From Brevibacillus antibioticus (GTDB lineage Bacteria; Bacillota; Bacilli; Brevibacillales; Brevibacillaceae), in NCBI RefSeq assembly GCF_005217615.1, contig NZ_SZNK01000001.1, forward strand, positions 3,560,501 through 3,624,500: DNA of 64,000 nucleotides, given 5' to 3'. How positions within the stretch are numbered: the first letter of the stretch is position 1; each line of letters begins with the position of its first letter. The notes below the pieces were generated by a model. That model was not told the DNA's origin and searched no databases. It saw only the letters and a program-made list of their open reading frames with translations. The translations under genes were made by a program, and so were the position numbers. Positions 45,036 through 53,827 of the stretch are shown piece after piece.

Positions 45036-45569
45036 ATGACAATCGAACTTCGAATAGGCTTCGTGATTGGCAAAAAAATTGATTGCAACAAAGTCCGGGA
45101 GATTTTATACACCTATGAAAACAAGCAAGCTGCATCTTGCAGGGTAGTATTAGACTATATGGAAATGGACCCAGAGATTTTTTTAGATCGTTCCTTCTCT
45201 TCCACATGTCCAGTCCCTATTAAAGATCCCAATCTCCTTGAAGCTGAACTTTCCCAGTTGTATGATTTTGTATGGGTTGAAGTATTAGGCAATATTGAGC
45301 GGCATGGCCACCCTTGCGTTACGATCTCAGATACAAAATATGAAGGAAAGCTAATCCATACATTAGACAAAAGAATATTCATCTTTTTACGAGACATCAT
45401 CAGTGACGATCAAGGAATACAACTTCTTGAGAAAATCTGCCACGTCCCAAAACCATTACAATGGCTCACTCTACCTAAAAAAGACGGTAAAACCCCACCC
45501 CCAGACTATATTCTTGACGAGATGGAGCACTGGGTCCGCAAGTTGATTGCATACAAGGTAGATGAATAA
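45036..45569 (+). CDS. Unknown protein, second of a tandem duplicate pair
   Basis: A 177-residue paralog of the preceding protein. It differs mainly in the first half (SFSSTCPVPIKDPNLLEA for PFSSTEEVLIKDPDLLEA). The ATG at 45036 is preceded by GGAAAGGGCTATCTCAA. This same segment recurs after the gene as the left arm of its terminator, so the duplication boundary can be seen. The gene begins 17 bases after the stop of copy 1. Function is unknown; paralog pairs of this type can be immunity or regulatory proteins, but this is not shown. Confidence 0.7.
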   Translation: MTIELRIGFVIGKKIDCNKVREILYTYENKQAASCRVVLDYMEMDPEIFLDRSFSSTCPVPIKDPNLLEAELSQLYDFVWVEVLGNIERHGHPCVTISDTKYEGKLIHTLDKRIFIFLRDIISDDQGIQLLEKICHVPKPLQWLTLPKKDGKTPPPDYILDEMEHWVRKLIAYKVDE

Positions 45570-45573
45570 ACAG

Positions 45574-45629
45574 GGAAAGGGCTATCTCAAACGTCCTGTA
45601 AACGAACAATGAGATAGCCCTTTCCTTTT
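45574..45629 (+). terminator. Terminator after the tandem duplicate pair
   Basis: GGAAAGGGCTATCTCA (45574-45589) pairs perfectly with TGAGATAGCCCTTTCC (45610-45625), followed by TTTT. The left arm also occurs at about 45018-45033 without a right arm. Confidence 0.9.
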
Positions 45630-46158
45630 ACGAAGGTCGCGTAATCCAGAAACGACGAATGAGCAATCCATTGTCGTCTGTACATTCTGACTCAAAAACT
45701 CCACCGTTCTTCCGAATCGTTTTCTCCGATGCAACATTATCATAATCGCAAATCACCAATACTTCGTTTATACCCAACTCGCTCGTAATAGTTAGGGCTT
45801 GCGCTAAAATTTCCGTCGCATATCCTTTACGTCTCTCAGATGGACGGATTCCATATCCGATGTGCCCGCTGTTTTTTCGTAGACGCTCGTTGAGACGATG
45901 CCGAATATTCACCGCCCCCACTATGCGTCTCTCCTCATTCACGAGCCAATACGTCGAATGAGGAACATAGCCATCCGACAGATTTTCCTCGCTGCTCTCA
46001 CTCTTCAGAAATTCCAGGTACGCAGGAAAATCATAGGGCTCCCGATCCACCACCCACGGTACGATAGGCTCTCCACTTTCTTTCCACTCTTCGTAAAAGG
46101 AAATATACTCAGCTTGAAATTCTGCACAAGGCTTTATTAAATACAGTTGCCCAGCCAT
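45628..46158 (-). CDS. GNAT-family N-acetyltransferase
   Basis: A 176-residue acetyltransferase. The acetyl-CoA-binding motif A is visible as GHIGYGIRPSERRKGYATEIL near 100, and YDNVASEKTIRKNGGVFE near 140 is the usual C-terminal motif. The N-terminal PIVPWVVDREPYDFPAYLEF matches a broad subgroup of GNATs. Substrate is unknown. It converges on the tandem duplicate pair. Confidence 0.88.
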   Translation of the reverse strand: MAGQLYLIKPCAEFQAEYISFYEEWKESGEPIVPWVVDREPYDFPAYLEFLKSESSEENLSDGYVPHSTYWLVNEERRIVGAVNIRHRLNERLRKNSGHIGYGIRPSERRKGYATEILAQALTITSELGINEVLVICDYDNVASEKTIRKNGGVFESECTDDNGLLIRRFWITRPS

Positions 46159-46276
46159 CGTCTCGCTCCCCTTGCATTTTTTGGTGTAAAATTCTTTCTA
46201 TTATAGCTGCAAGGAGAGAGTGTTACCAGTTTTCACCTTCTTGAATGACTTCCATTGGTTGACCAAAAGCCGCGTA

Positions 46277-46476
46277 GGAAGAAGCGCATTTCCAGTCCAA
46301 GCGCCTCTGGAGCCCAGCCCAGCTTCGGAAAAAATGGCGGGGAATTTCAGCTTCACTTATGGTATCCTTCATCGAAACTTCAACGTTTGAAGCGCTCCCG
46401 CCATTTTTCCGAAGCGGACAGTCAATCCCCCTAGCAGGGCGTAGGTTGAAGCGTAGACTGGAAATGCGCTTCTTCC
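46277..46476. repeat. Long nested inverted repeat, MITE-like or structured element
   Basis: Outer arms of 21 bases are perfect: 46277-46297 and 46456-46476. Nested inner arms lie at 46322-46341 and 46397-46415 with one length difference in an A-run. The centre holds a smaller hairpin (cttcaa/ttgaag). No protein-coding signal is seen. It lies between the GNAT gene and the end of the qox operon. Confidence 0.75.
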
Positions 46477-46493
46477 CTCCACTACAGCTACGT

Positions 46494-46538
46494 CAAAAAA
46501 AAACGCGGCACAAGCAACGAATCGCCTGTGCCACGCTC
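46494..46538 (-). terminator. Terminator of the qox operon
   Basis: Minus strand GCGTGGCACA pairs with TGTGCCGCG, followed by nine T. It lies nine bases after the qoxD stop. Confidence 0.9.
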
Positions 46539-46546
46539 TTAACTGA

Positions 46547-46864
46547 TTAATATTTGTTAAATAACATGATCCAGAGGGAACCTGCAACAATTGTAATTAC
46601 AATGACAAGTCCAAGAATCAATGTCTGTACGTTGTAGCGTGGTTTTTCTCCTTCGCGGATGTGCATGAAGAAGAACAACTGAATTACGAACTGCAAGACC
46701 GCCATTATCAAGATCGAGATCATGGTCGCCGTTTTACTCAAAATCGGGTTCATGACCAGCACGAGTGGGATAATGGTGAGCACGATCGACAAGATAAAAC
46801 CGATTACGTACTCTTTCAACGATCCGTGACTATGATGTCCGCCATGGTTTTGATGTTGTGCCAC
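46547..46864 (-). CDS. qoxD: Cytochrome aa3 quinol oxidase subunit IV
   Basis: A 105-residue membrane protein with three helices. SLKEYVIGFILSIVLTIIPL and QFVIQLFFFMHI are characteristic of QoxD/CtaF subunits. The N-terminus is rich in His (HQNHGGHHSHG), more than usual. GTG start at 46864, one base after the qoxC stop, with GGGGGTGATG inside qoxC. Confidence 0.9.
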   Translation of the reverse strand: MAQHQNHGGHHSHGSLKEYVIGFILSIVLTIIPLVLVMNPILSKTATMISILIMAVLQFVIQLFFFMHIREGEKPRYNVQTLILGLVIVITIVAGSLWIMLFNKY

Positions 46865-46865
46865 C

Positions 46866-47474
46866 TTACATCACCCCCATCAAGTAAACGACTGTGAAGA
46901 GGAAGATCCACACAACGTCAAGGAAGTGCCAGTACAAGCTAAAGTTGGTAATTTTGCGGCGAGTAACCGCAGAGATTCCACGACGCTTCAGCTGTATCAT
47001 CAACGCAGTCATCCAGAACAGACCAAGCGTTACGTGCAATCCGTGTGTACCAACCAGTGTGTAGAAAGCGGACCAGTAGCCGCTAGTCGCCATGGTTGCA
47101 CCTTCGCTCATCAAGTGCATAAACTCAGTGACTTCCAACACTACGAAAGACAGTCCCAAAAGACCAGTTACAGCCAGCCAAGAAATGAGCTGCTTGACAT
47201 TGCCTTTGTTCATCGCCAGAACAGCGAGACCGCTGGTAAAGCTACTTGTCAACAAAAGAAAGGTTGAAGCAATAACGCCTGGCAGCTGGAACAATTCCTG
47301 TCCAGTTGGTCCACCTGCAAAGCTATTCATCATTACCGCATAGGTTGCAAACAACGTACCGAACAGCACGCAGTCTGTTACAACGAAAATCCAAAAACCG
47401 AGAACCTTAAGTTGCTCATGCTCTTCATGATGGTCGTGGTCGTGGCCGTGACCATGGTCATGATTCGTAGCCAT
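46866..47474 (-). CDS. qoxC: Cytochrome aa3 quinol oxidase subunit III
   Basis: A 202-residue subunit with five helices. GFWIFVVTDCVLFGTLFATY, FMHLMSEGATMATSGYWSAF and GTHGLHVTLGLFWM are typical of heme-copper oxidase subunit III of the short type. The first 22 residues are almost all His, Asp, Glu and Gly, a likely metal-binding patch. It follows qoxB by two bases. Confidence 0.94.
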   Translation of the reverse strand: MATNHDHGHGHDHDHHEEHEQLKVLGFWIFVVTDCVLFGTLFATYAVMMNSFAGGPTGQELFQLPGVIASTFLLLTSSFTSGLAVLAMNKGNVKQLISWLAVTGLLGLSFVVLEVTEFMHLMSEGATMATSGYWSAFYTLVGTHGLHVTLGLFWMTALMIQLKRRGISAVTRRKITNFSLYWHFLDVVWIFLFTVVYLMGVM

Positions 47475-47476
47475 CG

Positions 47477-49447
47477 TTACACCACCCTCCCCAGTGAAGC
47501 CTCAGTGCGACGCACTTCCTCCACCGGTACGTAATAATCCGTGTCGTATTGGAAGGAGCGTGCCCACATGCATGCGAATACTCCAATGAATCCAATAACG
47601 GCCATCCAAACCCATCCAAATGTGAAACCAAAACCTACCAAGAACCAGAAGTTCGCCATGATAAACGGAATTCCAGAGTTCTTCGGCATATGAATCGGCT
47701 CCAGTTTGGCCGGTTGTTCTTTATAGGTGCCATTTGCTTTTGCTTCTTTTGTTGCCCACCAGTCATCCATTTCTTTCACTTGTGGAACAACAGCAAAGTT
47801 GTAGAACGGTGCAGGTGACGGAATCGACCACTCCAGCGTACGACCATTCCATGGATCGCCTGTCGTGTCGCGCTCACCATTCTTGATGCTGTAAGCGATT
47901 TGCCATACTTGGAAGATGAAACCGATACCCATCATGAATGCCCCAACAGTGGATACGAGGTTCATATCTGCCCAGCCGCGGTCCCAACCGTACGTGTAGT
48001 AACGGCGAGTCATACCCATGAAACCGAGCGCGTATTGCGGCATAAAGCACACGTAGAAACCAATATTCCAGAACCAGAAGCCCCATTTGCCCAGTTTCTC
48101 GTCGAGCTTGAAACCGAACAGTTTTGGCCACCAGTAGTAAATACCAGCCAGGTAACCGAATACTACCCCACCGATCAATACTTGGTGGAAGTGGGCAACC
48201 AAGAAGTAGCTGTTGTGATACTGATAGTCTGCCGGAGCTACTGCCAGCATTACCCCTGTCGCTCCACCAATTACGAAGCACGGAATAAAGGCAATGGTCC
48301 ACAGCATTGGTTGTTTAAAGGATATCCGACCACGGTACATTGTAAACAGCCAGTTAAAGACCTTAACCCCGGTCGGGATACCAACAACCATCGTTGATAT
48401 CGCAAAGAAGGAGATAACACTTGCGCTCGTACCCATCGTGAAGAAGTGGTGAGCCCATGTAAAGAACGATACAACGGCAATGATCATCATCGCCCAAACC
48501 ATTGATTTGTAGCCGAAAATCTTTTTACGTGAGAATGTAGCCACGATCTCAGAGAAAATACCGAAAGCTGGTACTACTACGATATATACCTCAGGGTGAC
48601 CCCACATCCAGATGAGGTTGAGGTACATCATCGGATTACCGCCGCCGTCCATTGTGAAGAAGTGGGCTCCTGCGAAACGGTCAAGGAACAACAGAGCCAA
48701 TGTTACAGTCAAAATTGGGAAAGCGAAGATAATCATAATGCAGCTGGACAATACGGACCAGCTAAACAACGGCATTTTGGAAAGCTTCATGCCAGGTGCA
48801 CGCATTTTGAGAATCGTTACGATAAAGTTAATCCCTGTCGCCAAACTACCGATACCGGAGATTTGAATCCCCCATATATAGAAGTTCTGACCTGGTCCAG
48901 GGCTGAATTCATTTTGTGACAGTGGCGGGTAAGACAACCAACCAGCGTCCGGGGAGCCCCCGATTACGAACGAAAGGTTGAACAACATCGCACCGAGCAT
49001 AAACAGCCAGAAGCTGAGTGCGTTCAAGAACGGATACGCTACATCTCGAGCACCGAGTTGAAGCGGTACTACCATGTTAAACAAGGCAAACATCATCGGC
49101 ATCGCCATGAACAAAATCATGATCGTACCGTGAGTCGTAAAGATGGCATTATAGTGATCCGAGTGCAGGAACTCTACGTTCGGGAATGCCAGTTGCAAAC
49201 GCATCAGCAGGGCGTCAACCCCACCGCGGAACAGCATCAGAAGCGATGCGATCAAATACATAATACCAATACGTTTATGGTCAACTGTAGTCAACCATTC
49301 ACGCCATAGCCAAACCCATTTTTTATACTTAGTCAGAACGAATACGATCGCAATCATAGAAAGTACAATCGATACGTCCGCACCGTAAATCAGTGGGTCA
49401 CCTGTTACAAAGAACGTGGATGCAAAATCCTTAATGTTCTCCCACAC
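47477..49447 (-). CDS. qoxB: Cytochrome aa3 quinol oxidase subunit I
   Basis: The 656-residue catalytic subunit that carries heme a, heme a3 and CuB and reduces oxygen. Signature segments are present: WMWGHPEVYIVVVPAFG near 285, WAHHFFTMG near 335 and LVAHFHQVLIGG near 425, which supply the His ligands. There are about 15 helices. The GTG start is preceded by AGGAGGAA. It shares the operon with qoxA, qoxC and qoxD. Confidence 0.96.
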   Translation of the reverse strand: MWENIKDFASTFFVTGDPLIYGADVSIVLSMIAIVFVLTKYKKWVWLWREWLTTVDHKRIGIMYLIASLLMLFRGGVDALLMRLQLAFPNVEFLHSDHYNAIFTTHGTIMILFMAMPMMFALFNMVVPLQLGARDVAYPFLNALSFWLFMLGAMLFNLSFVIGGSPDAGWLSYPPLSQNEFSPGPGQNFYIWGIQISGIGSLATGINFIVTILKMRAPGMKLSKMPLFSWSVLSSCIMIIFAFPILTVTLALLFLDRFAGAHFFTMDGGGNPMMYLNLIWMWGHPEVYIVVVPAFGIFSEIVATFSRKKIFGYKSMVWAMMIIAVVSFFTWAHHFFTMGTSASVISFFAISTMVVGIPTGVKVFNWLFTMYRGRISFKQPMLWTIAFIPCFVIGGATGVMLAVAPADYQYHNSYFLVAHFHQVLIGGVVFGYLAGIYYWWPKLFGFKLDEKLGKWGFWFWNIGFYVCFMPQYALGFMGMTRRYYTYGWDRGWADMNLVSTVGAFMMGIGFIFQVWQIAYSIKNGERDTTGDPWNGRTLEWSIPSPAPFYNFAVVPQVKEMDDWWATKEAKANGTYKEQPAKLEPIHMPKNSGIPFIMANFWFLVGFGFTFGWVWMAVIGFIGVFACMWARSFQYDTDYYVPVEEVRRTEASLGRVV

Positions 49448-49470
49448 GTGTTATTCCTCCTCCCTCTCGC

Positions 49471-50457
49471 CTAGTGGTTCATACTGGAATGATTCATTCC
49501 AGGCATGTTGTGCGATTCAGTCTTTTGATGCGTATTTAGCGAAGTCTCATTAGAAGACTTGTTACCTGCAGGCGCAGGAAGTTTCTCCATCACATAGTCC
49601 ATATCGTGACCATGGCCATATTTCGCAACGATCTCTTCAAACATACCTTCTGGGAATGCAGAGTACGTAAACTTATCTGTCACGCCAGGCTTGCGAAGTT
49701 CTTCATAATCTGCCTTCGTCATAGCTGGAGTCGTACCTTTTACTTCTTTTACCCATTTATCGAACTCATCTTTTGGTTTTGCCACTACATCGAACTGCAT
49801 TTTGGCGAAACCTTCACCTGAGAAGTTGGAGCTAAATCCAGCGAATGTACCTGGTTCATCTGCTTGCAGATAAAGTTCGGTAGCCATTCCCGCCATCGCA
49901 TAAATCTGTCCACCCAATTCTGGAACCCAGAAAGAGTTCATCGGTGCATCAGCAGATACCTGGAAGCGAATCGGTACGCCTGCTGGAATCTCCAGATGGT
50001 TAACAGTTGCGATATTTTGTTCTGGATACGTAAACATCCATTTCCAGTCCAAAGCCGTAACCTGAATGGTTATAGGCGCAACTTCTTTATTCGGGTTCTC
50101 TTTTAACAAATAAACATCACGGACAGTAAAGTAACCCAGCAACGCAACGATAACGATAGGAATAATCCACCAAATTACCTCTAGGGTTGTACTGTGTGCC
50201 CACTCCGGCTTGTAACTTGCTTTATTGCCCGGTGTATCCCGATAACGGTATACAATGAAAGCGGTAAGCGCAATAACCGGAACGATAATGATAGCGACCA
50301 ATATCGTGGAAATAATAATGAGATTGTACTGCGTTTCTGCTACAGGTCCTTTTGGATTCAAGACGAGGTATTCGCTACCACAGCCTGTCAGCAGAACGGT
50401 GCCCAACACTGCCAAGATCCAAAACTGGATATGCCTCAGCATTTTTCCTCCGCTCAT
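49471..50457 (-). CDS. qoxA: Cytochrome aa3 quinol oxidase subunit II
   Basis: A 328-residue lipoprotein subunit (lipobox VLLTGC near 26) with two helices and an external cupredoxin domain. The CuA cysteines of cytochrome c oxidase are replaced (SSNFSGEGFAKM), so the donor is a quinol, not cytochrome c. The C-terminal 40 residues are rich in His and Met (MPGMNHSSMNH), a possible copper-binding tail. Starts at ATG 50457 and ATG 50442 each have a GGAGG-type site nearby; the first is used. Confidence 0.93.
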   Translation of the reverse strand: MSGGKMLRHIQFWILAVLGTVLLTGCGSEYLVLNPKGPVAETQYNLIIISTILVAIIIVPVIALTAFIVYRYRDTPGNKASYKPEWAHSTTLEVIWWIIPIVIVALLGYFTVRDVYLLKENPNKEVAPITIQVTALDWKWMFTYPEQNIATVNHLEIPAGVPIRFQVSADAPMNSFWVPELGGQIYAMAGMATELYLQADEPGTFAGFSSNFSGEGFAKMQFDVVAKPKDEFDKWVKEVKGTTPAMTKADYEELRKPGVTDKFTYSAFPEGMFEEIVAKYGHGHDMDYVMEKLPAPAGNKSSNETSLNTHQKTESHNMPGMNHSSMNH

Positions 50458-50892
50458 TCTCCTAATCCCTCCTAGTCACAAACAACGAGCATGTAATACT
50501 TTGAGAGCGCAGTTCTTTTCGGTGAACGTCGCCTCACATATGTCGATAGTGCAGTCACTCTCTATGGAGAGGTCTCGAACGAGGTTTTGGAAAACCTTCT
50601 TTATTTTAACGTGCTTTCACACTTTTCGAGAGTTCCTCACAATAGCTTTTTTAACACAAGTGAACTTCACTATTCGCCGCATATACATACTATCAGAGTC
50701 TGCGAGCTTTTGTACTCGTTTTTAACGACGTTCAATATTTCGTAGCTTTTCTGTTACAAAGTGTTCACATAGCATTCACGAGTTGATCATATTCTTGTTA
50801 GGATTCTCCTCTAATGATTCCTGACACCCATTCTTGGTCATCATTCCCAATTCTAATTGTCAAGGATTCTTTTCACTTTTAATAAAAAAAAC
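50458..50892. other. Intergenic region upstream of qoxA without a gene
   Basis: About 435 bases lie between the qoxA start and the tandem terminators of the small membrane protein gene. It contains short dyads such as CTCTC-TATG-GAGAG but no convincing open frame. It should hold the qox promoter on the minus strand; I could not assign -35/-10 elements with confidence. Confidence 0.4.
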
Positions 50893-50923
50893 AAAAAAAC
50901 CGCCAGCTTATTTGGCTGACGGC
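50893..50923 (-). terminator. Second terminator of the small membrane protein gene
   Basis: Minus strand GCCGTCAGCC pairs with GCTGGCGG, followed by seven T. It is the second of two terminators in a row. Confidence 0.88.
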
Positions 50924-50939
50924 AAATTTCCGTATAAAT

Positions 50940-50975
50940 AAAAAACCTCTCATTATAATGAAGAAAATGAGAGGT
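50940..50975 (-). terminator. First terminator of the small membrane protein gene
   Basis: Minus strand CCTCTCAT pairs with ATGAGAGG, followed by TTTTTTA. It lies 25 bases after the stop at 51001. Confidence 0.85.
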
Positions 50976-51000
50976 ACGATGGGACTATTTTTTAACTTAC

Positions 51001-51213
51001 TTAGGCATCCGTTCTTTTTAGCGTCATCAAGCGAAACACCGTGCTCATAATGAAGATATTCATGCCAGCGATCAAAAATCCGATCGACACCATCAACGGC
51101 AAGTTCTGCGATCTGAAATCGCTTGCAGTGAAAGCCATAATAACAGCACCGATGAATAGTACTGTCCAAGCCATCCATCTTAATACATCTGCTGCTTTTC
51201 GATCGTTATTCAT
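51001..51213 (-). CDS. Small two-helix membrane protein
   Basis: A 70-residue protein with two hydrophobic helices (WMAWTVLFIGAVIMAF and LMVSIGFLIAGMNIFIMSTVF) and charged ends. Family not recognised. AGGGG-like sequence precedes the ATG. It has two terminators of its own, which suggests a separately controlled unit. Confidence 0.65.
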   Translation of the reverse strand: MNNDRKAADVLRWMAWTVLFIGAVIMAFTASDFRSQNLPLMVSIGFLIAGMNIFIMSTVFRLMTLKRTDA

Positions 51214-51473
51214 TACACAAAACCCCTATCATCATAGATTTTTTGCGTGACCGTTTTTGTTTTATGCTCTTATTGTAACATAATATTCACTTGTTGTTCA
51301 TATTTTGTTCATTTTTTTATAAAGAATTTGTCAAAACTTTTTTCATAAACCTATTGTTTATCGCATTGTTGAAAATTTACTTTGTGTCACAAATGTGAAA
51401 ACCTTATTGTTATAATGAATGGAGTAAACGCTTTCAAGCATTTATAGCATCGTGCTCTGTCATCGAAGGTGGT

Positions 51474-51814
51474 ATGCCTTCGAGACTGATTATCGGAATT
51501 ATTGCTGCTATTATCATTGCCAGACGAGTCAAGCGATTGATCTTTGGTCTGGAGCCTGAAGAAATCTCATTTTTGTTTACGGAAAAAGTAGCTATTCAAG
51601 AATCGATTCGCGATGCTACGGTAGCAGTCGATATGCAAGGGCGTGTCGTCTCGATGAATAAACGCGCACGTTCCCCCTCCAAGAGGATTTGTCCGTGAGC
51701 CATTCGACCGTGCGCAGATACCCCGAATTTTTCGTCTCTATTAATGAAGTAACTGTCGAGACGTTCTATGGAACCGTCGGACGTCCGGAACGAAAATACC
51801 GCTGGATTCCGTAA
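51474..51814 (+). pseudogene. Relic of a CitS/DcuS sensor kinase joined to a CitT/DcuR response regulator tail
   Basis: From 51474 a frame reads RLIIGIIAAIIIARRVKRLI, FGLEPEEISFLF, IQESIRDATVAVDMQGRVVS and MNKRAR: the membrane-helix end and PAS start of a CitS/DcuS-type kinase. It then breaks. From GTG 51695 to the stop at 51812-51814 a second frame reads STVRRYPEFFVSIN and TFYGTVGRPERKYRWIP, the C-terminal DNA-binding end of a CitT/DcuR-type regulator. All sequence between (PAS, kinase and receiver domains) is missing. This is a large internal deletion of a two-component operon. Confidence 0.78.
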
Positions 51815-51857
51815 AAAATAGCCAAATAATGCCTGATGGCAAAAAGAAGGGGAAGCT

Positions 51858-52823
51858 TCATTTATGAACCTGAAGCTTCCCTTTTTCTTTTCTTGCTGCC
51901 GATTGTGTCGCACCTGGACTCTTTCCCCGAAACATCGTGATGATGGCAACAGCTGCGATGATCATGACAGCAGCAATCAAGGTTTGGCTCGTCAATTGTT
52001 CATCAGCGATTAGCCAGCCTAGAAATACAGCGACAATCGGGTTCACATAAGCGTACGTGGAGACCAGAGCAGGCTCTGCATTTTTCAAAAGCCAAATGTA
52101 CGCCGTATAGGCGACAATGGAACCAAATCCAACTAAATAGCCAAAAGCAATCCAGGAACGCAGGGTAATCTCTGTTATATGCAGCCTCGTCCAATCGTCG
52201 AGAAACAGCGACGCGATCCCCAGCAAAATTCCTCCGATGATCATTTGCAAGGCCGTCGCCATTACAGGTGATGCTGGGAGCTTTGCATAGCGCGAATACA
52301 GCGATCCCACTGACCAGCAGATCGAAGCAAATAGGAGCGCCACGATTCCGATCGTATCGATTCCTTGATTGCCTGTGCCCCCGGGATGGACAACCAGCAC
52401 AGCGATCCCCGCCAACCCAAACAGGATTCCTCCCAAGACTCCAGCTGTGGGCTTTTGCTTGCTGCCACCGAACCAATTGAAAACGAGAATCCATACTGGA
52501 ACCGTAGCGATTAGCAAGGACGCGATTGCTGACGGTACCTTGAGCTGTGCCCATGCAACTACACCATTACCACCGAGAAGCAGCAACGCCCCAACTATTC
52601 CAGCCCCTCTCCATTCTGCTGCACTGGGCAGCTCTGCCCCTTTCCAACGCCCGATCAAAAACAGGATCGATCCCGCCAGAAAAAATCGCGCCCCCGCCAT
52701 AATAAAGGGTGGCATCGACTCAATGGCGATCTTCATTCCAAGATAAGTGCCTCCCCAAAATAGGTAGACCGCTAGCAACGCAATCGTAACGACAAATAAT
52801 TTTGAATCTTTTTTTCCTGTCAT
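51858..52823 (-). CDS. EamA-family (DMT) transporter
   Basis: A 321-residue membrane protein with ten helices in two EamA repeats. YLFWGGTYLGMKIAIESMPP and ARFFLAGSILFLIGRWKGAE are typical of YedA-like exporters. The C-terminus is basic. AGGGTGG sits eight bases before the ATG at 52823. It is co-oriented with, and directly downstream of, an Lrp-type regulator gene, so it probably exports an amino acid or related metabolite under that control. Confidence 0.87.
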   Translation of the reverse strand: MTGKKDSKLFVVTIALLAVYLFWGGTYLGMKIAIESMPPFIMAGARFFLAGSILFLIGRWKGAELPSAAEWRGAGIVGALLLLGGNGVVAWAQLKVPSAIASLLIATVPVWILVFNWFGGSKQKPTAGVLGGILFGLAGIAVLVVHPGGTGNQGIDTIGIVALLFASICWSVGSLYSRYAKLPASPVMATALQMIIGGILLGIASLFLDDWTRLHITEITLRSWIAFGYLVGFGSIVAYTAYIWLLKNAEPALVSTYAYVNPIVAVFLGWLIADEQLTSQTLIAAVMIIAAVAIITMFRGKSPGATQSAARKEKGKLQVHK

Positions 52824-52842
52824 TGTATTTCCACCCTGGCTT

Positions 52843-53295
52843 TCAAATGTCTTTCCTTCCATCCTCGTAGATCGTTGACAAGATGAAGGTCGTGGAGGTT
52901 TCCAGTATTTCGTCATACCGGACCATTTCATCGATCAGATTGGTGATATCTTCCGGTGCCATCGCACGTACTTTTAGCATCATACACCACTCTCCCGCGA
53001 GCCGCTGGCATTCAATGATGGTCACGTTCGGTACTTCAACATTCATAATCTTTGCTGTGATTTCTTTGAAATCCTGACATCTTGCTTTGACGAAGATCAA
53101 TACCTTCAGCCTTTGCTCCAATTTTCTCCAGTCAATGATGCCACGGTATCCCTTGATAACCCCATTCTTTTCGAGCTTGGCAACCCGCTGGTGGACAGCC
53201 GGTCGCGAGATGTGCAGCAGCTTGCTGATTTCCTCATGAGATATCCTTCCGTTTTCCTCGAGCAATTGAACAATTCTCAGGTCAACCTCATCCAT
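52843..53295 (-). CDS. Lrp/AsnC-family transcriptional regulator
   Basis: A 150-residue regulator. The N-terminal helix-turn-helix reads DLRIVQLLEENGRISHEEIS and ISRPAVHQRVAKLEKNGVIK, and the C-terminal RAM ligand domain starts near residue 65 (LKVLIFVKARC). AGGAGG is six bases before the ATG at 53295. It lies upstream of the EamA transporter gene and likely controls it in response to an amino acid. Confidence 0.92.
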   Translation of the reverse strand: MDEVDLRIVQLLEENGRISHEEISKLLHISRPAVHQRVAKLEKNGVIKGYRGIIDWRKLEQRLKVLIFVKARCQDFKEITAKIMNVEVPNVTIIECQRLAGEWCMMLKVRAMAPEDITNLIDEMVRYDEILETSTTFILSTIYEDGRKDI

Positions 53296-53490
53296 CGCAT
53301 ACCTCCTGTGGTTATAGTAGCACATTTTCCTTCATATAGACCATTCGTACTCTATATTGACCGAATTCAAACGAATAGTAAATACAGAAGCAAGATATCA
53401 AAAGTAAAATGCTAAAAAACCGTCATGAAAGCCCCTTAGCATTACGAATCGTTACTTAGGTACTCATACCGAAAAAGCGCTTGTTTGGGA

Positions 53491-53519
53491 CTAAAAAAAC
53501 CTGCCTTTCGAAGACAGGC
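53491..53519 (-). terminator. Terminator after the small hypothetical gene at 53519
   Basis: Minus strand CCTGTC pairs with GGCAGG around TTCGAAA, followed by seven T. The stem starts within the stop codon region. Confidence 0.8.
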
Positions 53520-53815
53520 TACTTCTTGTATCCATACACAGAATAATCCGCTCGCACTTTTCGAATCGCTAGCCAAACCGGCAATCCTCTCGCTACCCAA
53601 CGCAGGGCGGACATAATGTTTTGTTCATTTTCAAACTGCTCGACAATGATGACGGTCTTTTCATTGATGTACGACTGTAGCTCCTCCCACCCCATTGCCG
53701 AATAGCGGTCATTTCCGTACGTTTTCAGCGCCAAAAAGTCTTCGCGTTTTGGGTCCTTCAGTTGAAGGAGATGTTGAATGGCTCTTGCGCATTCTGGGTT
53801 AATAGTGTTATTCAT
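53519..53815 (-). CDS. Hypothetical protein
   Basis: A 98-residue protein with no family recognised. It is soluble, with a Trp-rich second half (GWEELQ, ALRWVARGLPVWLAIRKV) and a basic Tyr-rich end. ATG 53815 follows GAGG by ten bases; an ATG at 53824 is too close to it. It lies 12 bases after the next upstream gene and ends at a terminator, so the two are an operon. Confidence 0.65.
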   Translation of the reverse strand: MNNTINPECARAIQHLLQLKDPKREDFLALKTYGNDRYSAMGWEELQSYINEKTVIIVEQFENEQNIMSALRWVARGLPVWLAIRKVRADYSVYGYKK

Positions 53816-53827
53816 AGATGCCATGCC

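Noticed and set aside
46359..46590. Two short open frames across the inverted-repeat element
   Set aside because: They arise from the arms of the foldback and the qox terminator; no start signals or domains.
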